A DNA stretch of 64,000 nucleotides from Paenibacillus antarcticus (GTDB lineage Bacteria > Bacillota > Bacilli > Paenibacillales > Paenibacillaceae), in assembly GCF_001637225.1 (NCBI RefSeq), contig NZ_LVJI01000035.1, positions 62,001 through 126,000 on the forward strand. Direction: 5' to 3'. The position numbers and the translations under genes are program-made. Within the stretch, counting starts at the first letter, position 1. Every line of letters starts with the position of its first letter. Shown here one piece after another: positions 16,610 through 23,886 of the stretch. The notes under the pieces were generated by a model. The model had not been told where the DNA came from. It saw only the letters and a list, made by a program, of their open reading frames with translations, and did no database searches.

Positions 16610-17618
16610 GCGGATCGCGGCATTCGGAGAGGTCATGATGCGGATGCAAGTTCCGGGTTATGAGTCACTTACCCAAGCAAGTACGCTACAATATTCCTTC
16701 TCCGGAACAGGGGTAAATATCGCTTCCGCTTTATCCCGGTTCGGTCATTCAGGATATCTCGTCTCTACACTGCCCAACAATTCCATTGGTGAAGCGGCAA
16801 TAGCCTACTTACGCAAGCTCGGAATTCAAACGCCATTCCTCAGCAGGGCCGGGAAATATGTCGGCATGTACTTTCTAGAGAATGGGTTCGGCGCTCGTCC
16901 GAGCCGTGTGACGTATTCGGATAGACTTGGAAGTAGCTTTAACACATCTGCACCGGATACCTATGATTTCAGTAAGATTTCCGAAGAAATCGATATTGCT
17001 CATTTTTGTGGCATTACATTGGCTATGAATGATTCAGTACGAGACCAGATGAAGCAATTTGCTAGGGAAGTAAAGAGTAAAGGCAAGTCCGTCGTATTCG
17101 ATTGCAACTTTCGTCCGTCCCTCTGGGGTACGGATGGCTATACAATAGCAAAGCCGCATTATGATGAGATGCTCGCGTTAGCGGATATTGTGATGATGAA
17201 CGAGAAGGATGCCATTCTTACCTTAGGAATGGAAACACAGGAAGTGGATTCATTGGAACAACTCAAGGACCTTATACCGAAAGTGGCCGAGAAGTATGGT
17301 ATAACTGTAATAGCAGGTACACACCGCTTAGTAAATCGTGATAATACACATTCACTCAGAGGTTATATGTATAAAGATGGCGCATTTGAATTTTCAAAAA
17401 TGTTAACGTTCTCTGTATATGATCGCATTGGAGCAGGAGATGCTTACGCAAGTGGCATCATTCATGGGGAAGCGAGCGGATTTACAACAGAACGTACAAT
17501 AGCTTTTGCATCAGCTGCCGCCATGCTGGCTCATACGGTAGTTGGTGATACACCAACTTCGACTGAAGCAGAGGTGTTTCAAGCGATGACGGATAAAGCG
17601 TTTGATGTGGAAAGGTAG
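16602..17618 (+). CDS. PfkB family sugar kinase (KDG-kinase-like)
   Basis: A 338-aa ribokinase-family kinase. GEVMMRM at the N-terminus, YSFSGTGVNIASALSRFG, VVFDCNFRPSLW, and the catalytic IGAGDAYASG (GAGDA with Asp as base) are present. By context it phosphorylates 2-keto-3-deoxygluconate or the parent amino-sugar acid. ATG 16602 is chosen since ATGGCTAA overlaps the aldolase stop; an in-frame TTG lies at 16593. Translation is therefore coupled to the aldolase. Confidence 0.87.
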   Translation: MAKRIAAFGEVMMRMQVPGYESLTQASTLQYSFSGTGVNIASALSRFGHSGYLVSTLPNNSIGEAAIAYLRKLGIQTPFLSRAGKYVGMYFLENGFGARPSRVTYSDRLGSSFNTSAPDTYDFSKISEEIDIAHFCGITLAMNDSVRDQMKQFAREVKSKGKSVVFDCNFRPSLWGTDGYTIAKPHYDEMLALADIVMMNEKDAILTLGMETQEVDSLEQLKDLIPKVAEKYGITVIAGTHRLVNRDNTHSLRGYMYKDGAFEFSKMLTFSVYDRIGAGDAYASGIIHGEASGFTTERTIAFASAAAMLAHTVVGDTPTSTEAEVFQAMTDKAFDVER

Positions 17619-17627
17619 TGACAATGC

Positions 17628-18341
17628 ATGGCTATTACACGCAAAAAAGGTCCTTTATATCTCCAAATAAAGAAGATTATTAAAGATCGTATTTTGCAAG
17701 GTGTGTATCCACTCGGAAGCATTATCCCGTCAGAACCACAATTGGAGAACGAATTTAATGTCAGCAAGATGACGGTTCGTAATGCAATTCAAAAGCTTGT
17801 GCAAGAGGGATATGTGGACAAGCGAAGCGGGATAGGAACGAAGGTTATTAGCAACACCTCATTCACCAAGTGGTCAAAAGGAAAGAACTTTACGGAAATA
17901 TTAGTCGGTGAAGGTCATAAAATCGAGAAAAGATTACTGGGATCAGAATTGGTTCGTAATGATGAAGATACGGAATTATTCGAGATGTTTGGAGAGCAGT
18001 GCGTAAGAGTGGATCGACTTTATATTTTAGATGGGCAGCCGTACATCCATTACGTTCACTTTCTTACTTCCGATATTCCAAATGTAGATTTGGAAGGGTT
18101 AGATATCCAGTCTTTATATGATCTCATCGAAGAACACAATATTGAACTGGAGAACTTTAGGGACCGATTTACTGTTGCAATTGCATCTGTGGAAACAGAG
18201 AACCTGCTTGGTACTCCGGAGGGAACACCTCTATTAAAGAGGCTCAGGTACTCTTACGATTCCGAAGGTAGAGTCATTGAATATAGTATTGGACATTATA
18301 ATACGGAATTGCAGCATTACCTTGTCAGCTACGATTTGTAA
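17628..18341 (+). CDS. GntR/HutC family regulator with UTRA domain
   Basis: A 237-aa regulator: N-terminal GntR winged helix (GPLYLQIKKIIKDRI, IIPSEPQLENEFNVSKMTVRNAI, GYVDKRSGIGTKV) and a C-terminal UTRA ligand-binding domain ending YSIGHYNTELQHYLV. HutC-subfamily members bind pathway sugars or phosphorylated intermediates and repress their operon. It sits nine bases after the kinase within the operon, so it is probably the local repressor; candidate operators are at 13550-13608. Confidence 0.9.
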   Translation: MAITRKKGPLYLQIKKIIKDRILQGVYPLGSIIPSEPQLENEFNVSKMTVRNAIQKLVQEGYVDKRSGIGTKVISNTSFTKWSKGKNFTEILVGEGHKIEKRLLGSELVRNDEDTELFEMFGEQCVRVDRLYILDGQPYIHYVHFLTSDIPNVDLEGLDIQSLYDLIEEHNIELENFRDRFTVAIASVETENLLGTPEGTPLLKRLRYSYDSEGRVIEYSIGHYNTELQHYLVSYDL

Positions 18342-18413
18342 GGGATAGATTCATGCGGAGTATCATCAGAGCGGCACATATGATTATGGTTAGGATCAAA
18401 GGAGGTCAATGAA

Positions 18414-19109
18414 ATGCTGTTAGAAGTGATTGCTACCACAGTAGGGGATGCCATTATGGCAGAACGCGGAGGCGCTGATCGTATTGAACTGATCACGGCT
18501 ATACGTGAAGGTGGCTTGACTCCGAGTATCGGACTTATAGAAAGAGTTAGGGAGGCAGTGTCTATCCCCGTACGGGTTATGGTGAGGCCTCATGCCCGCT
18601 CATTCTATTATGATAAAGAAGATATCGAAACGATGAGACGTGATATCTTGCAGATTGGTTCTATTGGAGGTTTGGGGATTGTCATAGGGATGCTTAGTCA
18701 AGATGCAACGATAGATGAATTGAATCTGCAGTACCTTTTGGATGCAACAGACGATATGGAGGTTACCTTCCACCGTGCATTTGATGAGGTTCGGGATCAA
18801 ACAGAAGCATTAAATGTACTCCTGCGTTATCCACAGATAACAGATATACTTACATCTGGAGGATGTGATTCTGCACTTGAAGGTGCAGATCAACTTGCGA
18901 AGCTTGAGCGTATGACAGTTGGTAAATCCATTTCGATTTTGGCAGGTGCAGGCTTAACTGGACAAAGCCTCGAATCTTTCCTTCAACACTCCGGCGTAAG
19001 CCGCGTTCATTTCGGTTCAGCCGTAAGACAAGGTGGCGACCCTATGAAAGCATTTGACGCGGAGAGGTTGCAATATATTCGTACCATTTTAAATCAATCG
19101 ATAAGGTAA
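18414..19109 (+). CDS. cutC: CutC family protein
   Basis: A 231-aa TIM-barrel protein with the CutC signatures MLLEVIATTVGDAIMAERGGADRIEL, GGLTPSIG, VRVMVRPHARSFYY, VTFHRAFD and DILTSGGCDSALEG. The family is named for copper homeostasis, but the biochemical role is uncertain. AAAGGAGGT precedes the ATG. No terminator is seen between gntR and this gene (72 bp gap), so it is likely the last gene of the amino-sugar-acid operon. That context argues for a carbohydrate-linked role, which is inference. Confidence 0.88.
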   Translation: MLLEVIATTVGDAIMAERGGADRIELITAIREGGLTPSIGLIERVREAVSIPVRVMVRPHARSFYYDKEDIETMRRDILQIGSIGGLGIVIGMLSQDATIDELNLQYLLDATDDMEVTFHRAFDEVRDQTEALNVLLRYPQITDILTSGGCDSALEGADQLAKLERMTVGKSISILAGAGLTGQSLESFLQHSGVSRVHFGSAVRQGGDPMKAFDAERLQYIRTILNQSIR

Positions 19110-19130
19110 TATAACTTCCTCATCATGTGA

Positions 19131-19179
19131 AGGTGCCTTCAATCCCACTGTTAAACAGGGCATTGAAGGCATCTTTTTT
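19131..19179 (+). terminator. Operon terminator after cutC
   Basis: GTGCCTTCAAT pairs with ATTGAAGGCAT (one G-T pair) followed by CTTTTTTT; an inner CTGTT/AACAG stem extends it. Confidence 0.88.
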
Positions 19180-19181
19180 TG

Positions 19182-19289
19182 TTGTTCTATACAAATGAGT
19201 GAGATTACAAGTGTTGTTGTCACGCACCGTCTAATCGAGGGGATATCTATAATATTCCTAATGATCCTCAGGAGGTTTGTATAGAACAA
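19182..19289. repeat. 108-bp segment bounded by a perfect 14-bp inverted repeat
   Basis: TTGTTCTATACAAA at 19182-19195 is exactly complementary to TTTGTATAGAACAA at 19276-19289. The 80 bp between contain no convincing gene. It could be a MITE-like remnant or a structured RNA leader for the small gene at 19345. Confidence 0.6.
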
Positions 19290-19344
19290 GAAATAAATGG
19301 GGAAATTATGGAGGAGATCGGAAGTAGGAAAGGAGTGAAACCTA

Positions 19345-19518
19345 ATGGACGTTACGCTAGGAGCCGATGAGGTTATTGAGCGCATCAGGAAGCTTCAATC
19401 CAATGGAGAAACAGTAGGGAAGAAACAAGTGAAGCAAAGTGATCCGGAGTTAATGCGGAATGCATTGTTTTATTTCCCAAGTTGGGACCATGCGCTAAAA
19501 AATGCAGAAACATTTTAA
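19345..19518 (+). CDS. Small protein resembling one homing-endonuclease-associated (HNH) repeat
   Basis: A 57-aa ORF with a perfect AAAGGAGTG ribosome site seven bases before ATG and a terminator 15 bp after its stop. The layout (helix EVIERIRKLQSNG, a basic turn KKQVKQ, then LMRNALFYFPSWDHALKNA) resembles a single homing-endonuclease-associated repeat, whose consensus includes an aromatic-SW-x-x-AL segment. In larger proteins such repeats bind DNA; here it stands alone with no nuclease domain. Function unknown. Confidence 0.65.
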   Translation: MDVTLGADEVIERIRKLQSNGETVGKKQVKQSDPELMRNALFYFPSWDHALKNAETF

Positions 19519-19532
19519 TTGCACATGAGTAC

Positions 19533-19585
19533 AAAAGAGTCGAGGAAATCCAGGTAATTAACCCTGTATTCCTTGGCTCTTTTTC
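19533..19585 (+). terminator. Intrinsic terminator after the 57-aa gene
   Basis: AAAAGAGTCGAGGAA pairs with TTCCTTGGCTCTTTTT, with an inner GGTAATTAACC stem. Confidence 0.8.
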
Positions 19586-19635
19586 TTTTTTCTTAATAGA
19601 TTATAATTTTGGAATTAGATACTGAATGAAAGCAG

Positions 19636-19818
19636 CTAACGTAATCGTTCTTTGAGTTCGAAATTCATACAAGGTCTGCCAGAAGAAGAAAGAACAGCGG
19701 TGCTTGGCATGGTTTTTGTTTTGAATCCGAAAGCTTTACAGCCTTTAGGAAGTTGTGGATCCCAGGTGACGTAATAAAAGGAGCATTTCGTACAATCAAT
19801 ACGTTGTGATTCAGACAT
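19636..19818 (-). CDS. Small Cys-containing conserved protein
   Basis: A 60-aa protein, MSESQRIDCTKCSFYYVTWD..., with CTKC, a later Cys in KGCKAFGFKTK and a final Cys in GRPCMNF. It resembles a widespread Bacillus-type small protein of about 50-60 aa that is often mislabelled as a uracil-DNA glycosylase; it has no glycosylase domain. The four Cys suggest metal binding. ATG 19818 is preferred over an upstream in-frame ATG at 19872 because AGAGAGG lies at the right distance before it. Confidence 0.75.
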   Translation of the reverse strand: MSESQRIDCTKCSFYYVTWDPQLPKGCKAFGFKTKTMPSTAVLSSSGRPCMNFELKERLR

Positions 19819-19965
19819 ATGTACCTCTCTATCATATAAGATGAATTCATTATACTGATTCACATCAAACAAGTGTTAGTATAATTTTATAAAGAACTAA
19901 TCCCTCTTGTCTCCAAATTGAAAGCACGAGAGATTTCTCTTTATTTTAGAATTAGAGGGTATTAT

Positions 19966-20022
19966 TTGAATCCACAATGTAAGCAATTAATGAAACAGTA
20001 TGGAGGGAAACCAGTTAAATAG
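19966..20022 (+). CDS. Possible 18-residue peptide gene
   Basis: TTG at 19966 opens an 18-codon frame (MNPQCKQLMKQYGGKPVK) preceded by AGAGGGT at good spacing. Its stop TAG is embedded in the left arm of a terminator (20017-20050). The frame stays open upstream to a TTG at 19918. No family recognised; it could also be the tail of a decayed gene. Confidence 0.35.
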   Translation: MNPQCKQLMKQYGGKPVK

Positions 20023-20050
20023 ACTCTTGCCTTATGAGCAGAGTCTATTT
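20017..20050 (+). terminator. Intrinsic terminator after the 18-codon ORF
   Basis: AAATAGACTC pairs exactly with GAGTCTATTT. Confidence 0.65.
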
Positions 20051-20086
20051 GCAATCTTATGACTAAGTGTCGTTAATAAATGAAAA

Positions 20087-20154
20087 AAGCGATTCTATTA
20101 ATGAGGTTAATGAATATAAGATATATTCGTTAACCTCATTAATGGAGATCGCTT
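20087..20154 (-). terminator. Long hairpin ending the leftward 38-aa gene
   Basis: Arms of about 30 bases (AAGCGAT...ATTAATGAGGTTAA and TTAACCTCATTAAT...ATCGCTT) pair with few mismatches. Read leftward it ends in TTTTTT, so it would terminate transcription from the gene at 20227-20343. The stem is unusually long for a simple terminator. Confidence 0.7.
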
Positions 20155-20226
20155 AGGGAGCGAGCATCATGAACGATACTTCCAATAGTCATTGTCGCTC
20201 AATGAGTTCTATGAAATAAGTTATTG

Positions 20227-20343
20227 TTATTGCCCATGAATGGAGTACAGAATAAATATACTGTAAAATGCGGCATAAAATACACCGATACCTACAAAGA
20301 TAAGAAATATTTGACTGTCACGTTTACTTTTAGGGGTTACCAT
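20227..20343 (-). CDS. 38-aa single-pass membrane protein
   Basis: ATG at 20343 is preceded by AAGGAGATGACGTTAT, a strong ribosome site. The product starts MVTPKSKRDSQ and continues with one hydrophobic helix (IFLIFVGIGVFYAAFYSIFI) to YSIHGQ. A long hairpin with a T-tract lies downstream. The short basic N-terminus predicts an N-in, C-out orientation. No family recognised. It is divergent from the trypsin-like gene at 20592. Confidence 0.7.
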   Translation of the reverse strand: MVTPKSKRDSQIFLIFVGIGVFYAAFYSIFILYSIHGQ

Positions 20344-20591
20344 ATAACGTCATCTCCTTAAATTGTTCACAAATTAATTGTGAATATTGTGTGTCTTTTA
20401 TTAATTATTGAACATTCTGTGACATAAAACAAATACGTAAATTAGATGAATAGAAAGCGGATTCAATATATAACGAAGATATATCAGGAACAGCTCAGGT
20501 ATCATCTATTTTTATAAATGTTTGAAATGCCTATGAACAAATACATCACGTCGAATACAATAGCGTATCAAATGGGAAAAGGTGATGGATA

Positions 20592-21641
20592 TTGGCCACT
20601 TTTTTAGCGGCACATGCAATGAAAGAACGAATGTCTCGTCAAATGTTAGCAAGATCTGAAATACATGGTATTGGTGTGGGTTATCGTGATCCGAGGAATC
20701 CTAAGAAAGGCGCAGCTGTCATCATCTATACCAATTCACTGTCTCCCACAATGCTTAGACTTTCATCCACTCTGACCATGACGACAAAAGGGAAAGCAGT
20801 AACTGTGCCTGTTAGGTACGTGAAATCAGGAAAGATACAAGCTTATGTTGATTATAAAAAGAGAATACGCCCAATCCCAGCTGGTTATAGTATTGGAACT
20901 GTTGTTAGTTCTGGTAGTATAGGTCTGATTGTCACGAATGTACCTAATGCTAGTCAACGTTATATATTTAGCAATAATCATGTCTTGAACCCTACTAATT
21001 CCAGTGCGGTAACAGAAACATTACAGCCTGGGGGGGCAGACAATGGACAATTAGGAAGAGATACTGTGGGTAGATTATATCGATATGTAAAGTTACAGAA
21101 AAACAAAAGTAACTGGGTAGATATAGCCTTAGCTATTCCACGAACCAACCGTTTGTTGAGTCCTCGATATGCAACGGTGGATGTTCTCCCTGGGTATGTA
21201 ACGACCTATCGAATAGGTGAGAGGCTTAAGAAAGTAGGTCGTACAACGGGGTTGGTAAGAGGTGTTGTGGATTCTATAAATACTGATATTCAAATTGATT
21301 ATGGTGAGAGTCTAGGGATTCTTAGCTTTAAGAGCCAGACGGTAGTTAGAGGAAGGAATCCAGTCTCTTTGCCAGGAGACTCGGGATCTGTGTGGCTAAG
21401 AGAGCGTGATAATTATGCGGCGGCTGTGAATTTTGCAGGAAGTAACAATGGGCGTGTATCGGTAGCCTTCCCGGTCAATTGGGCGATGAAGATATTCAAG
21501 ACTCGCGTAGCACGTCCCGATGGAGCTGGATACGTCAAAAGAGTAAAGAAGGATAAATCACCACATTCTTATGCCCGTCAACTTACAGCAAGAGAACTTG
21601 CATCATTAAAGGTATTACAGGCTAGAAGCAAGAAGTGGTAA
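20592..21641 (+). CDS. Trypsin-like serine protease domain protein
   Basis: A 349-aa protein with a chymotrypsin-fold triad readable in order: His130 (IFSNNHVL), Asp177 (NWVDIALA) and Ser264 (SLPGDSGSVW). The segment GRTTGLVRG before the Ser is typical of bacterial trypsin-like peptidases. There is no signal peptide or membrane helix, so it appears cytoplasmic. The C-terminal 40 residues are basic. The start is TTG, with AAAGGTGAT just upstream. Substrate unknown. Confidence 0.82.
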   Translation: MATFLAAHAMKERMSRQMLARSEIHGIGVGYRDPRNPKKGAAVIIYTNSLSPTMLRLSSTLTMTTKGKAVTVPVRYVKSGKIQAYVDYKKRIRPIPAGYSIGTVVSSGSIGLIVTNVPNASQRYIFSNNHVLNPTNSSAVTETLQPGGADNGQLGRDTVGRLYRYVKLQKNKSNWVDIALAIPRTNRLLSPRYATVDVLPGYVTTYRIGERLKKVGRTTGLVRGVVDSINTDIQIDYGESLGILSFKSQTVVRGRNPVSLPGDSGSVWLRERDNYAAAVNFAGSNNGRVSVAFPVNWAMKIFKTRVARPDGAGYVKRVKKDKSPHSYARQLTARELASLKVLQARSKKW

Positions 21642-21673
21642 AGAACCTAGCCTTGGGCTAGGTTCTTTTTCCT
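21640..21673 (+). terminator. Terminator overlapping the protease stop codon
   Basis: AAGAACCTAGCC-TT-GGGCTAGGTTCTTTTT; the stem begins at the end of TAA. Confidence 0.9.
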
Positions 21674-21840
21674 ATAAAGAGGACGAATTGTCATCGTAGT
21701 GACATCGTATACTGTTATTCAATCTATACATTGCGTTGTAATCATGGACAGCGACGAAGAGGACACCTATACTAAAAAGATTGAAGTGGACGGGTTGCAA
21801 AGTCTTTAACGAAATCAAAGAAATCAAAGGGAGCTTAGAA

Positions 21841-22401
21841 ATGAAAAATCTCCTCGTTACAGGTTATCGGGCACATGAACTGAATATTCATGATCAGAAA
21901 CATAAAGGTATTCCTTATATCAAAAAAGCCATCATTCGGAAATTGATTCCGCTCATTGAGGAGGGACTCGAATGGGTGATCACGCCGGGTCAATATGGAG
22001 TTGATCTATGGGCATGTGAGGCCGTTATCGAGCTGAAGGAACAATATCCTCAATTGAAACTATCCATCATCACAGCGTTCTTGAATCAAGAAGAGAAATG
22101 GAAGGACACCAAAAAAGACTACTATAATGGCATCTTACATCATGTAGATTATTTTGCTGCGGTGAGTAAGCAAGCATACGACGGAATTTGGCAATTCACA
22201 GCGAGAGATGATTTATTATTCAGAAAAACAGATGGAATCTTACTCTTGTATGACGAAGATGCAGGGGAAGGAAGTCCAAAGTTTTTTAAAGAGAAAGCCT
22301 TAAGAAAGCAAGATAAAGATGGATATCGTTATATGAATATCAGTCCAGAGGATATTCAAAGCATTGCGGATGAAGAAAACTTAAGTATGGATTATAATTA
22401 A
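21841..22401 (+). CDS. ypsA: YpsA-like SLOG (DUF1273) family protein
   Basis: A 186-aa protein of the YpsA/DUF1273 family, a SLOG-superfamily Rossmann-like fold: LLVTGYRAHELNI at the start, WVITPGQYGVDLWACEAV (conserved Gly/Glu region), FTARDDLLFRKTDGILLLYDEDAGEGSPKFF near the end. SLOG proteins bind nucleotides; YpsA has been linked to cell division in Gram-positives. ATG 21841 follows AAAGGGAGC; an in-frame TTG at 21781 lacks such a site and extends outside the conserved region. Confidence 0.88.
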   Translation: MKNLLVTGYRAHELNIHDQKHKGIPYIKKAIIRKLIPLIEEGLEWVITPGQYGVDLWACEAVIELKEQYPQLKLSIITAFLNQEEKWKDTKKDYYNGILHHVDYFAAVSKQAYDGIWQFTARDDLLFRKTDGILLLYDEDAGEGSPKFFKEKALRKQDKDGYRYMNISPEDIQSIADEENLSMDYN

Positions 22402-22535
22402 TGATTAATTTGGAATAAATAACAAATACTATAGGAATAGAGTCTGATGTATTTGGATCGAACATTCAATTTAGATCATATTAATGGTATGATGAGGTAT
22501 TGTTCCCCTCTTAAGGGATTTGAAAGGATGACGAT

Positions 22536-22820
22536 ATGTTAACAATTACGAATCATACAGTGAAATTGATTAAAGACCCATTTAAGATTTTGACCGGAGA
22601 TCGCTACGAGTTCATTCTTGAACTGGATGTTCCAGAGGACGATGAATTATATTTCGAGAACGGATTGAATGTAAGAGTGATTTACACAGTTGAAGAGACT
22701 CGTACAGGCATCGTGAAATATGAACTTCATGAAAGAACTTCAGAGAAATATGTTGAATTTGATTTGGAAGATGATGAGCTTGAATTGGTTGATACTTTTT
22801 GTAAAGAGCACTTATCTTAA
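22536..22820 (+). CDS. Small conserved protein, DUF6509-like
   Basis: A 94-aa acidic protein beginning MLTITNHTVKLIKDPFKILTG and ending in alternating acidic residues and CKEHLS. The start (H-V-x5-KDPF-I) and the segment TGIVKYELHERTSEKY-EFDL match my recollection of a small Bacillaceae family (DUF6509); that name needs checking. No catalytic motif seen. TTGAAAGGATG precedes the start at usual spacing. Probably cytoplasmic. Confidence 0.65.
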   Translation: MLTITNHTVKLIKDPFKILTGDRYEFILELDVPEDDELYFENGLNVRVIYTVEETRTGIVKYELHERTSEKYVEFDLEDDELELVDTFCKEHLS

Positions 22821-22862
22821 AAGGTACATACCGTTAGCTAACTCGCTATAGGAGGTAAAAGC

Positions 22863-23393
22863 ATGAGCCGGAACAATATATCCGTACCATTTGGTCATGA
22901 ACCGCAAGAGGAGAAACAAAAGGGCACATTAATTTACTATGATACTTTTGAAGACACTACGGATGTTCAACTAGATCTTGCAGTCCAAAGTATGGAGCAA
23001 TATTCATTTGATAAGCTTGTGCTGTATCCTCTACATGAGGAAACTGTAAGACGGATGATGAAGGGACCGGTAAGTGCTTTTCATAAGCGAGAGAAGCGGT
23101 TATTTGAGTGGAAGCATGATCGAGGATACACTAAGACTGTCTCGGTTGAAGGATGGGAAGGAAAGCGGAAGAAATATACACCTATGGATTCTGCTCTTCG
23201 GCTCCTATCGGAGAAATATAAAGCGCCGTATTTTCTGTACATAACGCCAGAGATGGCGAATCTAATTGCTTCATTCTCTTCGTTTGATGAATGGATTGTT
23301 AAGATTCGGCTTCTATTAACACACGCACCCCATGATGTTCATCCTAAGCTTGAGGAATATCAACATCGATGGGGTTGTATTGTCTCACCATAA
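22863..23393 (+). CDS. Hypothetical protein, 176 aa
   Basis: Not recognised. The protein is hydrophilic with no signal peptide or membrane helix. It opens with a polar tail (MSRNNISVPFGHEPQEEKQKG), followed by alternating strands and helices: GTLIYYDTFED, DKLVLYPLHEETVRRMM, a basic AFHKREKRLFEWKHDRGYTK, and YFLYITPEMANLIASF. The arrangement hints at an alpha/beta fold, but I see no nucleotide or metal motif. AGGAGGTAAAAGC before the ATG is a strong ribosome site, 43 bp after the preceding gene, so the two are probably co-transcribed. Confidence 0.7.
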   Translation: MSRNNISVPFGHEPQEEKQKGTLIYYDTFEDTTDVQLDLAVQSMEQYSFDKLVLYPLHEETVRRMMKGPVSAFHKREKRLFEWKHDRGYTKTVSVEGWEGKRKKYTPMDSALRLLSEKYKAPYFLYITPEMANLIASFSSFDEWIVKIRLLLTHAPHDVHPKLEEYQHRWGCIVSP

Positions 23394-23502
23394 GTCTCAA
23401 TAGGCATATAAACCGTTAGTTGTTAACACGAATGTTAATAACTAGGATAATTATGTGGATAAACGAGGTATATAATGTTAATAAGTAGATATTAATGTTG
23501 AT

Positions 23503-23545
23503 AAGACATTCCAAATTGTGGATAACAATTTTGGGATGTCTTTTT
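23503..23545 (+). terminator. Intrinsic terminator
   Basis: AAGACATTCC-AAATTGT pairs with ACAATTTTGGGATGTCTT plus T-tract; the loop carries a DnaA box. Confidence 0.8.
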
Positions 23546-23557
23546 ATTGTAATGAAT

Positions 23558-23594
23558 AAAAAAGTTGTCCAGAATGATTCTGGGCAACTTTTTC
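23558..23594. terminator. Bidirectional terminator
   Basis: AAAAAGTTGTCCAGA-ATGAT-TCTGGGCAACTTTTT, A-tract and T-tract on the two sides. Confidence 0.85.
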
Positions 23595-23886
23595 TGTTCA
23601 GAGTTATAAAGAATTTCTTGTTCTACCAATAGATTCGAACCTTTTGCAGCTGTCGCCCTCCATATTTGTTCACCTTGGATTAGGGCAAACAAAGTCAATT
23701 TAAATAGATTCCTTTTTTACAAAATTAGACCGAAAGTTAACTGACAGCTGAATTCCCTCTATTTAGTGGAGTGACGATTATTCTAATTTTGTACTTATAT
23801 AATGACATAATTCGTCCGATATCTATTAAAAGTGTGATGATTATCATATCAATTATTATTTTGACACAGCAGAGGGGTTATATCAG

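Larger units (their letters stand above)
23394..23886. other. 493-bp gap with two DnaA boxes and two terminators
   Basis: Contains two exact DnaA boxes in the same orientation (TGTGGATAA at 23454-23462 and 23517-23525), two strong terminators, and about 290 bp of AT-rich leader before the chemoreceptor. A leftward frame (23492-23698) crosses a terminator and is not called. Confidence 0.6.

Noticed and set aside
19195..19284. 29-codon frame inside the inverted-repeat unit (MSEITSVVVTHRLIEG...)
   Set aside because: No ribosome site before the ATG, and the frame coincides with the repeat; not called.
21716..21732. Third copy of the TATATAGATTGAAC repeat end (TTCAATCTATACA)
   Set aside because: Only a single end-like match; no partner end or internal similarity to copies A and B nearby.
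23625..23665. tRNA-like T-arm on the minus strand (GGTTCGAATC)
   Set aside because: No acceptor stem, D-arm or anticodon arm can be built around it; a chance match.
23492..23698. Leftward 68-codon frame between the hypothetical gene and the chemoreceptor
   Set aside because: It reads straight through a strong bidirectional terminator and has only a poorly spaced ribosome site; perhaps a gene remnant, but not supported.
23837..23847. ATGATTATCAT as a Fur box before the chemoreceptor gene
   Set aside because: Only 10 of 14 positions of the 7-1-7 consensus match and the surrounding DNA is AT-rich; no functional link to iron seen.
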